A DNA stretch of 64,000 nucleotides from Atkinsonella hypoxylon (Eukaryota; Ascomycota; Sordariomycetes; Hypocreales; Clavicipitaceae): assembly GCA_000729835.1 (NCBI GenBank), contig JFHB01000046.1, positions 1 through 64,000 of the forward strand, given 5' to 3'. Below, piece by piece: positions 42,097-54,011 of this stretch. A program made the translations under genes and the position numbers. The notes under the pieces were generated by a model, which saw only the letters and a list, made by a program, of their open reading frames with translations, made no database searches and had not been told where the DNA came from. How positions within the stretch are numbered: the first letter of the stretch is position 1; each line of letters opens with the position of its first letter.

Positions 42097-45000
42097 ATGT
42101 CGGACGCGGATTCTACCACGATCGCGAAGCTGCAGCGCGAACGAAACGACGCTGCGGCGGCCAAGAAAAGTTCGCGTGCGCTGGATGCCTCAACCCAACG
42201 CGCCGATGACCGGCGGCAAAAACTCACCGAGAATGCAGATAACGATCTGTATGAGCGCGATAGAGGTGACAAATATGCTGGATACCATACATCCTTACCT
42301 ATGGGTGACGAAGATGAGGGCATGGATGAGGGCATGGATGAGGACAACACTAGACGTCTCGTTGGACAATACACGGCGTCCCGCGATATGATTGATGAAT
42401 TTGCGCGAGGAAGCGGTGTTGAAGAGGAAGATATTCTAGCGGGCAAGGGCGAAAAAAGTGGACGTATCACCGATCGCGAAACCGACTACCAGAAGCGCCG
42501 ATTCAATCGAGTCTTGACCCCTACCAGAGCGGATCCCTTCGCGGAGAACCGACAAGCTGGAGCAGCTGAGAATGGAACTACATATCGGGAGATTATGGAG
42601 GTGCGTGAGTTAGACAAGGAAGAGGAACGAGTCCGGAAGGCCATTCAGGCAAAGCTGAATGGCAACGATACCAACGCTGATGCTCAGCCGACTTTGAAAA
42701 ACCTGGACAAGGAAAACACTGAAGCTGGATCGACCGAAGCCGTCACAGCAGGCCGTAAGCGTAAGAAGAGATGGGATGTATCGTCTACTCCTGCTGAGGA
42801 CCAGCCACAAGCTGCCAGCACAGTCGAGGTCAAACCCAAGCGCTCACGGTGGGACCAAGCGCCGTCTGTTGGTGGTGAACAACCTACTAAGAAACGATCT
42901 CGATGGGATCAAGCCCCCTCTGCAACTCCGATGGGGAATCAAGGGCTTGCAACCCCAATGCATCCGTCGCAGCTTCCAGCTGCCTTGCCGTCGTTTGGAA
43001 CCGACATCAATGCACGCAATGCCCCCCTTAGCGATGAAGAGCTCGATATGTTGTTACCAGGCGAGAATGAGGGCTACAAGATCTTGGAACCTCCCCCTGG
43101 ATATGAACCTGTGCGTGCTCCGGCTCACAAGCTGATGGCAACTCCAGCTCCTGCAACCGGCTTTATGATGCAAGATCCCGACCAAGTTCGGTTGGGAGGT
43201 AAACCAATTCCTGCTGAGCTGTCTGGTGTCGGTGACCTACAATTTTTGAAGCCTGAGGATATGGCTTATTTTGGGAAGCTTAACGATGGTGCGGATGAAA
43301 ACACCATGTCGGTCGAAGAGTTGAAGGAACGCAAGATCATGCGACTGTTGCTCAAGATAAAGAACGGAACCCCGCCCATGCGAAAGACTGCCCTGCGACA
43401 AATCACTGACAACGCTCGTAATTTCGGCGCCGGAGCCCTCTTTGCTCAGATTTTGCCCTTACTCATGGAGAAGTCGTTGGAAGATCAGGAGCGCCATCTC
43501 CTGGTCAAAGTCATTGACCGAATTCTGTACAAATTAGATGACTTGGTACGTCCGTATGTGCATAGAATTCTTGTGGTCATTGAGCCTCTGCTTATCGACC
43601 AAGACTACTATGCGCGAGTTGAGGGTCGCGAAATCATTTCCAACGTTGCAAAAGCTGCCGGCTTGGCGACAATGATTAGCGTAATGCGACCAGACATTGA
43701 CCATCCAGACGAATACGTCCGTAACACAACAGCCAGAGCCTTTGCGGTCGTTGCCTCAGCTCTTACAATTCCCGCCTTGCTACCCTTTCTTCGAGCTGTC
43801 TGCCGCAGTAAGAAGTCATGGCATGCAAGACATACCGGTGTCAAGATTGTTCAACAAATTGCCATTCTCATGGGATGTGCTGTTCTCCCACACCTGAAAG
43901 GTCTTGTTGAGTGCATTGCACCGAATCTCAACGATGAGCAGACCAAAGTCAGGACTGTAACAAGTTTGGCCATTGCAGCTTTGGCTGAGGCGTCAAATCC
44001 ATACGGTATCGAGAGCTTTGATGATATTCTCAACCCTCTGTGGACAGGAGCTCGTAAGCAGCGTGGCAAAGGTCTTGCTGGTTTCCTCAAAGCTGTTGGA
44101 TACATCATTCCTCTCATGGACGAAGAATATGCCAACTACTACACAAGCCAGATCATGGAGATACTTCTCCGAGAGTTTTCCTCTCCTGATGAGGAGATGA
44201 AGAAGGTTGTTCTCAAGGTGGTCTCTCAGTGTGCAGGCACAGAGGGTGTCACGGCTGGGTACCTTAAAGAGCACGTTCTTGATGAGTTTTTCAAGAGCTT
44301 CTGGGTCAGGCGAATGGCCTTGGATAAGCGTAACTACAAGCAGGTTGTTGAGACCACTTTTGACATTGGCCAAAAAGTTGGGGTCAGTGAAATTTTGGAA
44401 AGGATCGTGAACAACTTGAAGGACGAGAGCGAGGCATATCGCAAAATGACGGTGGAAACTACAGAGAAGATAGTGGCCAGCTTGGGCGCAGCAGATATTG
44501 GAGAACGTTTGGAGGAGAGACTAGTGGATGGTATTCTACATGCGTTCCAAGAGCAGAGCGTGGAAGACGTTGTTATGCTCAATGGGTTTGGTTCCGTGGT
44601 AAATGCCTTGGGCACACGATGCAAGCCATATCTTCCACAAATTATCGGCACTATTCGTTGGAGACTGAACAACAAGTCGGCAACTGTTCGACAGCAAGCG
44701 GCTGATCTTATCTCACGAATTGCCATGGTCATGCAGCAGTGCGGTGAAGATGCATTGATGGGAGAGCTCGGAATCATTCTATACGAATATCTCGGTGAAG
44801 AATATCCTGAAGTTCTGGGGTCCATCCTGGGAGCCCTGCGGTCCATTGTCACAGTTGTGGGCATCAGCCAGATGCAGCCGCCCATCAAGGACCTGTTGCC
44901 TCGCTTGACACCCATTCTGCGCAATCGGCACGAGAAAGTCCAGGAGAATACGATTGATCTGGTTGGACGTATTGCCGATCGCGGCCCCGAGAGCGTCAAC

Positions 45001-45753
45001 GCTCGAGAATGGATGCGCATTTGCTTTGAACTACTGGATATGCTCAAGGCGCACAAGAAGGGAATTCGGCGAGCGGCAAACAACACGTTTGGCTTCATCG
45101 CCAAGGCCATCGGTCCGCAGGACGTGCTTGCCACCCTGCTGAATAATCTCCGCGTCCAGGAACGTCAATCTCGAGTCAATACTGCTGTCGCCATCGGCAT
45201 CGTCGCCGAAACCTGTGCGCCCTTCACCGTGCTTCCCGCCCTGATGAACGAGTACCGCGTTCCCGAGCTTAATGTCCAGAATGGTGTTCTCAAATCTCTG
45301 TCCTTCTTGTTCGAGTATATTGGTGAAATGGCGAAAGACTACGTCTACGCAGTGACTCCGCTACTCGAGGACGCCCTCATCGACCGCGACCAGGTCCATC
45401 GTCAGACTGCCGCCTCCGTGGTCAAGCACATCGCTCTGGGCGTCATCGGTCTCGGCTGCGAGGACGCCATGGTCCATCTCCTCAACCTCCTCTTTCCAAA
45501 CTTGTTCGAAACAAGTCCGCACGTCATCGACCGCATCGTCGAGGCCATCGAGGCCATCAGAATGGCAGTCGGGCCGGGCGTGGTCCTCAATTACGTCTGG
45601 GCAGGTCTTTTCCACCCGGCTCGCAAGGTGCGCACGCCTTACTGGCGCCTCTACAACGACGCTTACGTCCAGTGCGCGGACGCCATGGTGCCGTATTACC
45701 CCAACCTCGACGAAGAGAAGATTGACAGGCCTGAATTAGCCATCATGCTGTGA
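42097..45753 (+). CDS. HSH155: Splicing factor SF3b subunit 1 (SF3b155/Hsh155)
   Basis: Largest subunit of U2 snRNP SF3b; it clamps the branch-point helix. Intronless, 1218 aa. The N-terminal ~350 residues are disordered with TP sites and three U2AF-ligand (ULM-type) Trp motifs: KKRWDVSS (about 223-230), KRSRWDQAPS (about 249-258) and a second KRSRWDQAPS (about 266-275). These are the sequences that the UHM domains of U2AF65 and related proteins bind. From about residue 410 to the end come HEAT repeats that follow the human protein closely: KSWHARHTGVKIVQQIAILMG, EQTKVRTVTSLAIAALAEA (the loop mutated in human cancers, Lys conserved), PPIKDLLPRLTPILRNRHEKV, and ETSPHVIDRIVEAIEAIR. A partner gene, U2AF65, lies only 2.2 kb away. 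Confidence 0.97.
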   Translation: MSDADSTTIAKLQRERNDAAAAKKSSRALDASTQRADDRRQKLTENADNDLYERDRGDKYAGYHTSLPMGDEDEGMDEGMDEDNTRRLVGQYTASRDMIDEFARGSGVEEEDILAGKGEKSGRITDRETDYQKRRFNRVLTPTRADPFAENRQAGAAENGTTYREIMEVRELDKEEERVRKAIQAKLNGNDTNADAQPTLKNLDKENTEAGSTEAVTAGRKRKKRWDVSSTPAEDQPQAASTVEVKPKRSRWDQAPSVGGEQPTKKRSRWDQAPSATPMGNQGLATPMHPSQLPAALPSFGTDINARNAPLSDEELDMLLPGENEGYKILEPPPGYEPVRAPAHKLMATPAPATGFMMQDPDQVRLGGKPIPAELSGVGDLQFLKPEDMAYFGKLNDGADENTMSVEELKERKIMRLLLKIKNGTPPMRKTALRQITDNARNFGAGALFAQILPLLMEKSLEDQERHLLVKVIDRILYKLDDLVRPYVHRILVVIEPLLIDQDYYARVEGREIISNVAKAAGLATMISVMRPDIDHPDEYVRNTTARAFAVVASALTIPALLPFLRAVCRSKKSWHARHTGVKIVQQIAILMGCAVLPHLKGLVECIAPNLNDEQTKVRTVTSLAIAALAEASNPYGIESFDDILNPLWTGARKQRGKGLAGFLKAVGYIIPLMDEEYANYYTSQIMEILLREFSSPDEEMKKVVLKVVSQCAGTEGVTAGYLKEHVLDEFFKSFWVRRMALDKRNYKQVVETTFDIGQKVGVSEILERIVNNLKDESEAYRKMTVETTEKIVASLGAADIGERLEERLVDGILHAFQEQSVEDVVMLNGFGSVVNALGTRCKPYLPQIIGTIRWRLNNKSATVRQQAADLISRIAMVMQQCGEDALMGELGIILYEYLGEEYPEVLGSILGALRSIVTVVGISQMQPPIKDLLPRLTPILRNRHEKVQENTIDLVGRIADRGPESVNAREWMRICFELLDMLKAHKKGIRRAANNTFGFIAKAIGPQDVLATLLNNLRVQERQSRVNTAVAIGIVAETCAPFTVLPALMNEYRVPELNVQNGVLKSLSFLFEYIGEMAKDYVYAVTPLLEDALIDRDQVHRQTAASVVKHIALGVIGLGCEDAMVHLLNLLFPNLFETSPHVIDRIVEAIEAIRMAVGPGVVLNYVWAGLFHPARKVRTPYWRLYNDAYVQCADAMVPYYPNLDEEKIDRPELAIML

Positions 45754-45864
45754 AGAGGCCTCGGATTTCAACTCTGTCACGGCGTAGGGGCCGTCTTTGC
45801 GCCTTCGACAAGATCAATGCTCTTTGTGTTTCAGAGCGAACCTGACTGAGGAGGCGAAGAGGGG

Positions 45865-45887
45865 TTTTTTTTTTTTTTTTTTTTTTT
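45865..45887 (+). repeat. T23 homopolymer downstream of SF3b155
   Basis: Uninterrupted T run 112 bases after the stop codon. Confidence 0.85.
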
Positions 45888-48800
45888 CCTCACTTTGCAA
45901 TCGTGCAGCTGTATTTCTTCTTTCTGGCCAGTCGCGAGATTCTCATACTATGATGGGTTGTAAGATGTCTAAGGCGGGGTCTTTCTCTCTCTCTCATTTT
46001 TTTTTCTTTTCTCTTGGGTCGCGGGAGCATGGACGAGGCGTTTCTTTGCTACAGACAGAATTGTATTACTGTGTTCAGATAGGATCGTATGTAATGGAAT
46101 ATCGGGCCATTGCGAACAACGATTTCGTGATTTGTGACTCAGTCATTTGTGCTCTTGTCTTGGGACGAGATTTTGACGCTTGCATGGGAGATGGCTCGTC
46201 ATGGGATGCGTTATTCAGATTGGCCATAGCATGGCTCGCAGAATAGCTACTCGTCCTTTTTCCTGCACCTGATGTACTGCTGTAAATCTCGTCGCGCGAA
46301 ATAGCATCTGCAAGTCAGATGGTTCAACTCAAGTCAAGTGTCATTGAAAAATTGCATGATATTGTCCGGAGTGGTTGACTCTGCTCTCTATGTGCACTAG
46401 CGTCCTGTACGATGGGAAACTGCCCAAACATACGCCGCATCGCAGTGGTAGTTTGCTTTATCGGTCCAAGATTCTGGCTTGGCTCCCGTCATGCTGTCGG
46501 GATCTGATGCTCAATTTCCAGCGCTTACTTCCTATGCTGGCCTGGCCATCTCAATCAAAACAACAGCGTAGTCACAATACACACACCACAAGGATGCCGA
46601 GATTCCCAGCGGCTCTTGTCCGTAACATTCCTCACGGCCATCGATCAGACCTCTCTACGTCTTTCGATTTCCTTTTTCCTCGGGGACCTACCGGGGACTT
46701 CAACTCGTCTCCAGGATTCATCCTCGTTGCTAAGCACGATAGAGCCCGAGCAAAGAAAACACTCAAATCAGCCTTCATATCTCGCAAGCCTGCACTACGT
46801 CACGATGAGCTTTTCGAGGAATGCCATGTCTCTTTTCGCAAGAGACACCGTCCGATGCCGTGATACCTCCATCTGCCGAGCAGTGCGATCGGGGACCATA
46901 CAAACTCGGACGGCGTCCTCTGGCTTGCCCTTTTTGTCTGACTGCGCGTGAGTATTGAGTGGGAGGCTGTTTGCTGCTGTGGCTCCTATTGCGCCTCCTT
47001 TATATCTTACCACTATCTCCTTCTTTTGTCTCTTGTGTCAAGTAAGTCAGGATGAGGGGCTGTGTTGGTAAATATTGTCTCACACGCCCTCATCTTATAC
47101 ACATCCCTCTTACGGACTATGTCTTTTCAGAAGAAGACAAAATGAAAATAATTTCGTTCTTGGAGCCACAGAATGTCAAGAGTTCCATTTTCGCTACCAT
47201 GATTGGATCTGTGTTCTGCCATAATGACCACTCAGGGTGCTCTGGATGGTATGTGAGGAGAATCCTTTGATGAGACAGAATCGCGATGTCGTATTCGTGG
47301 GGCTGGGCCTGCTGCAATGACAGCGTCACAACCATGTGAGATGGATGGAAAACACGAGGCACAGAACACGAGCAAATCACGCAGACAGTGAGTGGGTTGA
47401 GCCGGGCCGCTGGGTCGGGTTGATTCGTCCTTCCACATTCCCCCTTTTGATGGCTTGGCCATGCATAATCATATCCAAGTCATTGCGTGGGTCTATTCGC
47501 TTTCCTGTAGCGTTGAGGCCAACGTCTACATACGAGGAAGTGTAAGTAAGAACCGAACTGGTAAACACTACCTGAAGAGGTATGATGTTGAGCCTTACTC
47601 AGCATGTTTGTGTTTCCGCCCTTTCAGCTACTTGGCTTTGTCGATCCCCAAAGGTCACAAGGGAACAGTTAAGTGTTCTCCGGTGACTTCCCAGTGAATG
47701 TGAAACGATATGCAGGATCGCAGGTGATGCGCGGATTTAGCTCTCCCTGTCACCAGGAACGAGAACAGCATTAAGATCTTGCGATTCAAGCTGATGCCAC
47801 ATAGCATAAATCGCGCGGCAGCTATAGACATCCGGCTGATCTTTAATGAATCAACGGCTTGCATACCAGCCATAGTAGCCCAACTGAAATGAAATATCTT
47901 TCTTGCAAGATACCCAACCGCATCTCTGTTGGTTGAAAGGCTTCTTTTCTGAATGAGAGGAAGCACGATCAGCCTTTCCCATGCGCCTTCGGGGGAAGCA
48001 GTCCACCGACATGAGTTACCTTTCAGACGACAGCAAGCTGTAAGAAAGCCGTGCGAGATAAAATAAAAAGCTTTCGAATATCGGACATGCGCTAGCCCCT
48101 CTCGAACTCGCTGTCGAGATTGGGTCGGACGCCGTAATTTGGCCCTTTCGCGGTGGCTGGAATGAGCTGGCCGACTTTTTTAATCCCCGAGAGGAAAAAC
48201 AAACTTGACTTCCCGAAACATCCCGAAGCAGAGTCTTGCACTAGTTAATTCGACGCAGAAGAAGGATAGGGAGGCGAGAAACTGTCTGTTCAGCTAAGAG
48301 GTGTTTCTTGGCGGAAATTTTGCACACTGGCTGTGGTTGTTACTTGACGAAATCACATATCTGACGTGGTAAGGAAGAATGTGAAGGGGATGTGACTTGG
48401 ATATCACTTGCCCCTCTTAACAAGACAATAATCACAGAAAATGCAGTCACAGGCTCAGTATACCATTCTCCCCAGGTTCAGTTCCAGGATTTGCAGGAGA
48501 CGTGAGGCGCCGCCATGTCTCGGCGATACTGCGGTTTGGTTCATACACGCCGCCCGCACATGCTGCTGGGTTGCTGGTCCGGCTCAACTGGTGCAGCAGA
48601 ATGAAAAGAATAGGTTTGTTCCAAATCCGACATAGCAATTTAAGCGAATCGGCTTCTGTGCTCCATACATGCTGCGCTCTGCACGTGTGGCTGCTATATT
48701 GCGGCTCGCAGAGTTGATGTTGAGGCTAGCTGGTGGGCGGATGGACAGACAAGTGACAAGTGACAACGACAGTCGCCAGTGACACCACGCAGATGTCACA

Positions 48801-51722
48801 GGTCTTTGATAGATCTCAGAATACAGTATGCCGTTGCCTGAGCTGCGCCCACGCTACAGTGACGCTCTATGTAGAAAATATGACATGGTTATGAGACGCC
48901 GGGCCGTTTCGCTGGCATCCGCCCTATTGCTCCATGGCTCGTTCAAATGCATGCTGAAGGGCTCTATGACCTGACTGCATATATTCCGTAGATCACAAAC
49001 CAGAAGTTGAGAATGAACTCGATCAGCAACATGGGTCCTTAGTTTCTGTGAGCTAGTCAGTCTCATTCTATTTTGCCCAAGCTCTTTCAATCCCTGTCCG
49101 TCGGGAGATCCGCCAGATCTGGCAATCAACCCGGTGAAATCTGTGATGATCATGACGAGAAAAGGACATGCTCTTTATTGCCTATGCTTTCCGACCTAGA
49201 GACTCGTGGGAAAGTAACCGGGACAAAAAGCTATCTGTGACCTGAAGCACTCACTGGTGGTTTTGACCAAGACAAATAATACTGGCTGCCATGCGACAAA
49301 GTCACTGATGAACCTCAATGAACTTTACAATAGTCTCTCACAGCACTATGCAGTTCCATAGACCAGGGAATATTGTCCTCCATGCCGTCGACAGGTTGGT
49401 CGACCCGATCAGTCCTCGTCTGCGATGGAGAATGCTTATCCGTTTGGTGGGATATAATGGAGTATGAGGGCATTCTACTCCGCATTCTAACCATTTCCTG
49501 TATCAGCTTAGTGGTGTCGAGGACGGAGAAAAATACTCGCTGGGGGCGATTGTCTGACTTAATCGTCCTTCTTGGCTTCTAGTATCGGTTACAAATGCCA
49601 GCCACTTCGGGGCCGATCCACAGCCGTTTGTGCTATCGTCGAAAATTGGCAAAAGCCAAGCTTTTGATCTTCAGACCCTGAATTCTCTCTTGAAGGAAGT
49701 AGGACCTGAAGATCGCTTAGCTTGATTTGACTTCAACCTGGTTCGTGCATAAAGCTGCTGCCGGGCCAGTGTGTAAGCCGCATGCAGCTCCGTTCGGCAA
49801 TTGTCTTGCCAACCTGCGCGCCGGTGATAGCAGCAATTGTAGCTCTCCCAATAGCATTTGCGCCATCTATCGAGGTGTGATTCGGGACATGGAGATTAAA
49901 TTGGTTCACATCTTCTCATGTGGTCGTTTTTTTTTTCGGGCCCTTTTCGGCCTATCGACTTTGAACGAGAGTCCGAAACAATACGGGCAGGGTCCAAGCC
50001 CATGTTCGGACTAGTTTGGCAGCATCGGAATATTGCATCGCATCGTGCGTGCGTGCGCCGTTATTCTCGCCAAGGAAAGGAACCGCCTGGATGGAAGAAA
50101 CAGTTTCTTGTGTCCTACTCCGTTACGAAAGACAGCTGTTAATGGGTGACAGACATTGGATGAGGTATTTGATTTTGAGCGTTGCTCCTTCCTCTACTCG
50201 CAAGCGAAGAGAAACACACTGTCACGTCACGACTGGGTAATCGATGCTAACACACCCCCTCCTCGTCGGGACGTGTGGCTAGTCTTCCAGGGAGCAGGGA
50301 GTGTATCGATCGGCAGTCACACCCTAGAGCGGGGCCAGACCCCAGATTAGCGTGTTTCATATGTATTCATTTCCCTTGCTGTGATGTCGAGTACCGCTTT
50401 TAGCGGGCTTGTTGGAAAATGAGATTGAGATGTGTCTTTAGAAACAATGGCAAAATCTCCAGTGTCTTTATAGCACGCAGACATTGTAGATAGAGGATGA
50501 TAGCAACTGTGCTTTTGCCTGCCTGTCGATGCTCGAGGATCACATAGAAGTTTTTACTTTTTTTTCGTTTTTTTTTTCGTCCTTGAGATGTCTATTTCTT
50601 GGCAGGCGGGATTTCTGCAGAGCCTTTCGTGCACCGCGTGGTACGAAACAAGTGAATAGTTAGCTGACTGTGCAAGCGGGAAAACGATTACCGAAGAGCG
50701 AGAGGGGTTCTTGTGTACCGAGGTACATACAGTGGCATATATAGGTATATATGTTCAGGTGCCTATGTACTAGGTGCTCCGTACTGGACAGGGTATTTGT
50801 TCTTCCACTGACTGGGTGGGTAAAGTCCACCAGCAATTCTGCGCACAAACAACCAGAAGTTCTTTCTTGACGCTGGCGACGCAAAAATATTAATAGCAAA
50901 AACAACATGGAGAAGAAAAACGTTCTCGGCACAAATGCCGTAGATTAGCGAGGTGGTGCTCTTGCTTGCGATGTCAGACTGTATCTCTTTGACGCCGATA
51001 AGGCTCCAACGCGGTATCTCGGCCCCACAACGCTTCGCTCGGGCTCGCGACCTCGGGTGACCTTTTAAGTTATTAGTCTCGAATTTGACTTATCGCGCTA
51101 CATCGCAAGCCTTATAGCAGCGAAATTGCGAGGCCCCTGATACCTTAAATCGCTGTTAAGAGGTGCATGGCAACTATCCCTTTACCTGCCCGAAGGCACA
51201 GGTAGGTCACGAGATCCACACCTTCTTCGATACATAGGAGGAGGTATTTCAAGTCACGATATGGCTGCGATGTCTGCGAGGTCCCTCTTGTACTGAAGGC
51301 GATTGCTGGTACTTCTATCATATCGAAGTGCCTTTCAACCCCGCTCGTCTTCATTGGTCAAGTACCTGGGTAGCTAATTCGTGACCCAGTTGTTGTTGCC
51401 TTCGGGCAGGCAAAGGGATACCGCGCTTGAAGCTAGCTGTTGTGGCTGTTGGAAGGTACCAATAAGGTAGCGGAAAAGGGGTGGATCCCTGACCTCGTGG
51501 CTGGCTCCGCACTGCGAATAGGAAGTGTTTGAGAAAGAGTTGCTCCGAAGCTATTGGTGGCGTGGTACGGAATACATGTACCGTATAAGAATGGCGGCTA
51601 TGTGGATCCAATCCACCCTGTAGCCCACACACTGTACGTAGCTTCGTACGGAGTATTATGAACTTATGTATAGATAGATGGTGGCTGTATCCGTACAGTG
51701 GCCGTGGAGGTTCGACTTACAG

Positions 51723-51752
51723 TGGTGTCGACTGGTGTCGACTGGTGTCGAC
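51723..51752 (+). repeat. Tandem repeat, 10-bp unit TGGTGTCGAC
   Basis: Three perfect copies, each with a palindromic GTCGAC. Confidence 0.92.
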
Positions 51753-51838
51753 TGGGCCCTCATGGACCTTGAAGTGTGGCCGCCCTCCCCTTCCCGCCCA
51801 CCACTCATCTGAGGACCACGTACGGGATGCCGTACAGA

Positions 51839-51880
51839 GTATGGTGTATGGTGTATGGTGTATGGTGTATGGTGTATGGT
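51839..51880 (+). repeat. Tandem repeat, 7-bp unit GTATGGT
   Basis: Six perfect copies in a row. Confidence 0.93.
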
Positions 51881-53070
51881 ATGTACCTACCTACCTAAGG
51901 CACTCCGCAGACATCCAAGACACCTCAATTTGTTGCTTCTGTCGCGTCTGGCATCGGAAGAAAGCTGAAATGGGCCAGCATCATGGCGCACAACTGGCAA
52001 GGCTGAGAGAAATGCAATGTCTTATTAGCACTGGACGCGTGGGAATAAGGGGAAGCAAGGGAGCATCTGCATGCACACCACTGGACGCACCGGAACAGGC
52101 TGTTCTGTTGATGAGCGCAAAAACACTCAACTGGTCCCTTTCTCCCTGCCGTAATGAACGTTGGCTAATACCGAGGCCATGGTTCGGTGTTTTTGGCGGA
52201 GTGGGGAAGGCATAATGAAATGAAACCCAAGATTTAATTACGGAATTAGTCCAGCTTCACTGGCGTCTTCGCTGAGGCATCCAGCCACCCCGCCCACAAG
52301 TCTCTTAATACTATTTCTTATCTTGGGAGATGTCCCATGACGCCATAATTGAAAGGTACATTGTAGAACCCACGTGCGCATTGTGCATCATTCTATTACG
52401 GCATGGTCGGGGAAGCATCCCCGTTCATCCTGCAACTTTATACTTTTAAAACACACAAAGGTAAAACATAAAACAACCCGTGGCGAGGTTACCAAGGGGT
52501 TTTTTTTTTTTTGTTTTTTTTTTTATGGGGATGTAAACTATTCGTTAGAAATTCTGATGACAAGTTTGGTGCAACATATGAGAGCTGACAGACTTTTGTC
52601 CTGCCACTTGTAGATAAACTGGCATGTAGGTGGTGTTTCTCTGCAAGGCCCGAGGCGGGGAACCGGCCGGTAGGCAAGAGTGACAATCAGTTCAGGAGTC
52701 GGGCGAGTCGAGATTGGGTACGTGATGGCCGTCGTGTGGCAAAGAGCCCATGATCTAGACCAATGGAATGAATAGATGAAGCCCAATCCAGCGTTCTGTT
52801 TCTGCTGGGCCAGCTGAGACGGCGGGTTATATTATTAATGGCGACTGGGAGGGAGGAGTTGGTCTCTGAAGGTCAAGAAGAAGGAGCGGGATTTTTAATA
52901 AGCTGATCTAGGGAGTGCCGGTGGCGACATTTCTAAACACACCAGACCAGACACAATAGCAATCAATGTCCGTTAGGAATAGGAATCAAGCTACTTACTC
53001 TTCAGTGACTGACTGAGCCGGTACACTCAGCCCGCACTTGTCTGTCAGCGCTCACCGCTCACCACCAGCA

Positions 53071-53095
53071 CTGCACTGCACTGCACTGCACTGCA
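53071..53095 (+). repeat. Tandem repeat, 5-bp unit CTGCA
   Basis: Five perfect copies in the presumed upstream region of the zinc-finger gene. Confidence 0.9.
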
Positions 53096-53115
53096 TTTGC
53101 TTACCTCTACGGAAT

Positions 53116-53173
<58 letters not shown>
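53116..53173 (+). repeat. Hexanucleotide repeat ACCACG
   Basis: About nine and a half units, followed by degenerate ACCACT/ACAACC copies to about 53210. The array lies about 0.85-0.9 kb upstream of the zinc-finger start codon. Confidence 0.9.
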
Positions 53174-53174
<1 letters not shown>

Positions 53175-54011
53175 ATCCACAACCACTACCACTACCACTA
53201 CCACGACCCCGTTCCCACTTGGACTGGTGATTGGGCAACGGGGACCAGATAAGTCTGGCACTTGCAGTACCTGCCTCCTCCATAACTAACATTGACGGCA
53301 CATGTCCCTCTTTTCAAGTGAACCCTTCTGGCATTTCCACCCTCGGTGCCCACCAGACCAGCGCAATCTCTCATCCCGCTCCGCCTCCAAGACACTGGAC
53401 TGGAACCTGCACTGGAGACTGCACTGGAAACGGCACTGGCGTTTGCACAGTGCTGGCTGGTTCACCATTCCCCCCCAACCCCACGGCTGCTGCCCCACCC
53501 CCAAAGGCCACGCTTAAGCCTTGCGCCAGCAGACGTCTAAAGCATACCCGACCCCCTGGTCGCTCATTGCTGCTGCTACCCTACCTCATCGTCATAACCC
53601 TGTCACTTCGGCCTTTTCAAAAGGGTCATCGGGATGTCGATCACCTCAACCAGAGTCGTCGCACACCCTGCTCGCCTCTAAACACACACACGGGGAACTC
53701 CACTGGTGCTCCCGCCAGGCTTCTTGCTTTAGACTGTACTGCGCACGTCAATTCACAGTCGTGGCCACTTAAGAACTTCGCTGATCCCACCTTGACTGTC
53801 CAACAAACATAATCCATCCCAAGACGGCATCTACCTCGACTGTGATCTCGAGTTACCGGCTGGGCTTTTCTCTAGTTGGCATATCCCGCATCTGATCAAC
53901 AAATATCCTTTACAACCTCATTCGAATGCTTGAGCATCAATTCCAAGTCCATCGTCGAGTCGACTTCGAAGATAGCCCCAGCCCCGTCAACACCATCCTC
54001 GCCCTACTTTG

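Larger units (their letters stand above)
45754..54011. other. Gene-poor region of about 8.3 kb
   Basis: Between SF3b155 and the zinc-finger gene. A T23 run lies at 45865-45887, just past SF3b155. Minisatellites occur at 51723-51752, 51839-51880, 53071-53095 and 53116-53173. Open frames (for example 46375-46863, 51658-52215) lack domain resemblance and look compositionally non-coding. No tRNA or snRNA was recognised. Confidence 0.5.

Noticed and set aside
46375..46863. 162-codon ORF downstream of SF3b155
   Set aside because: Composition and residue pattern look random and there is no support from neighbouring splice sites.
51658..52215. 185-codon ORF on + strand
   Set aside because: Contains the two minisatellites, ends without any domain, and has no recognisable family; probably chance.
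53038..53289. ORF made of Thr-rich repeat (and its polyVal shadow on the other strand)
   Set aside because: Entirely caused by the ACCACG repeat array; no flanking coding signal.
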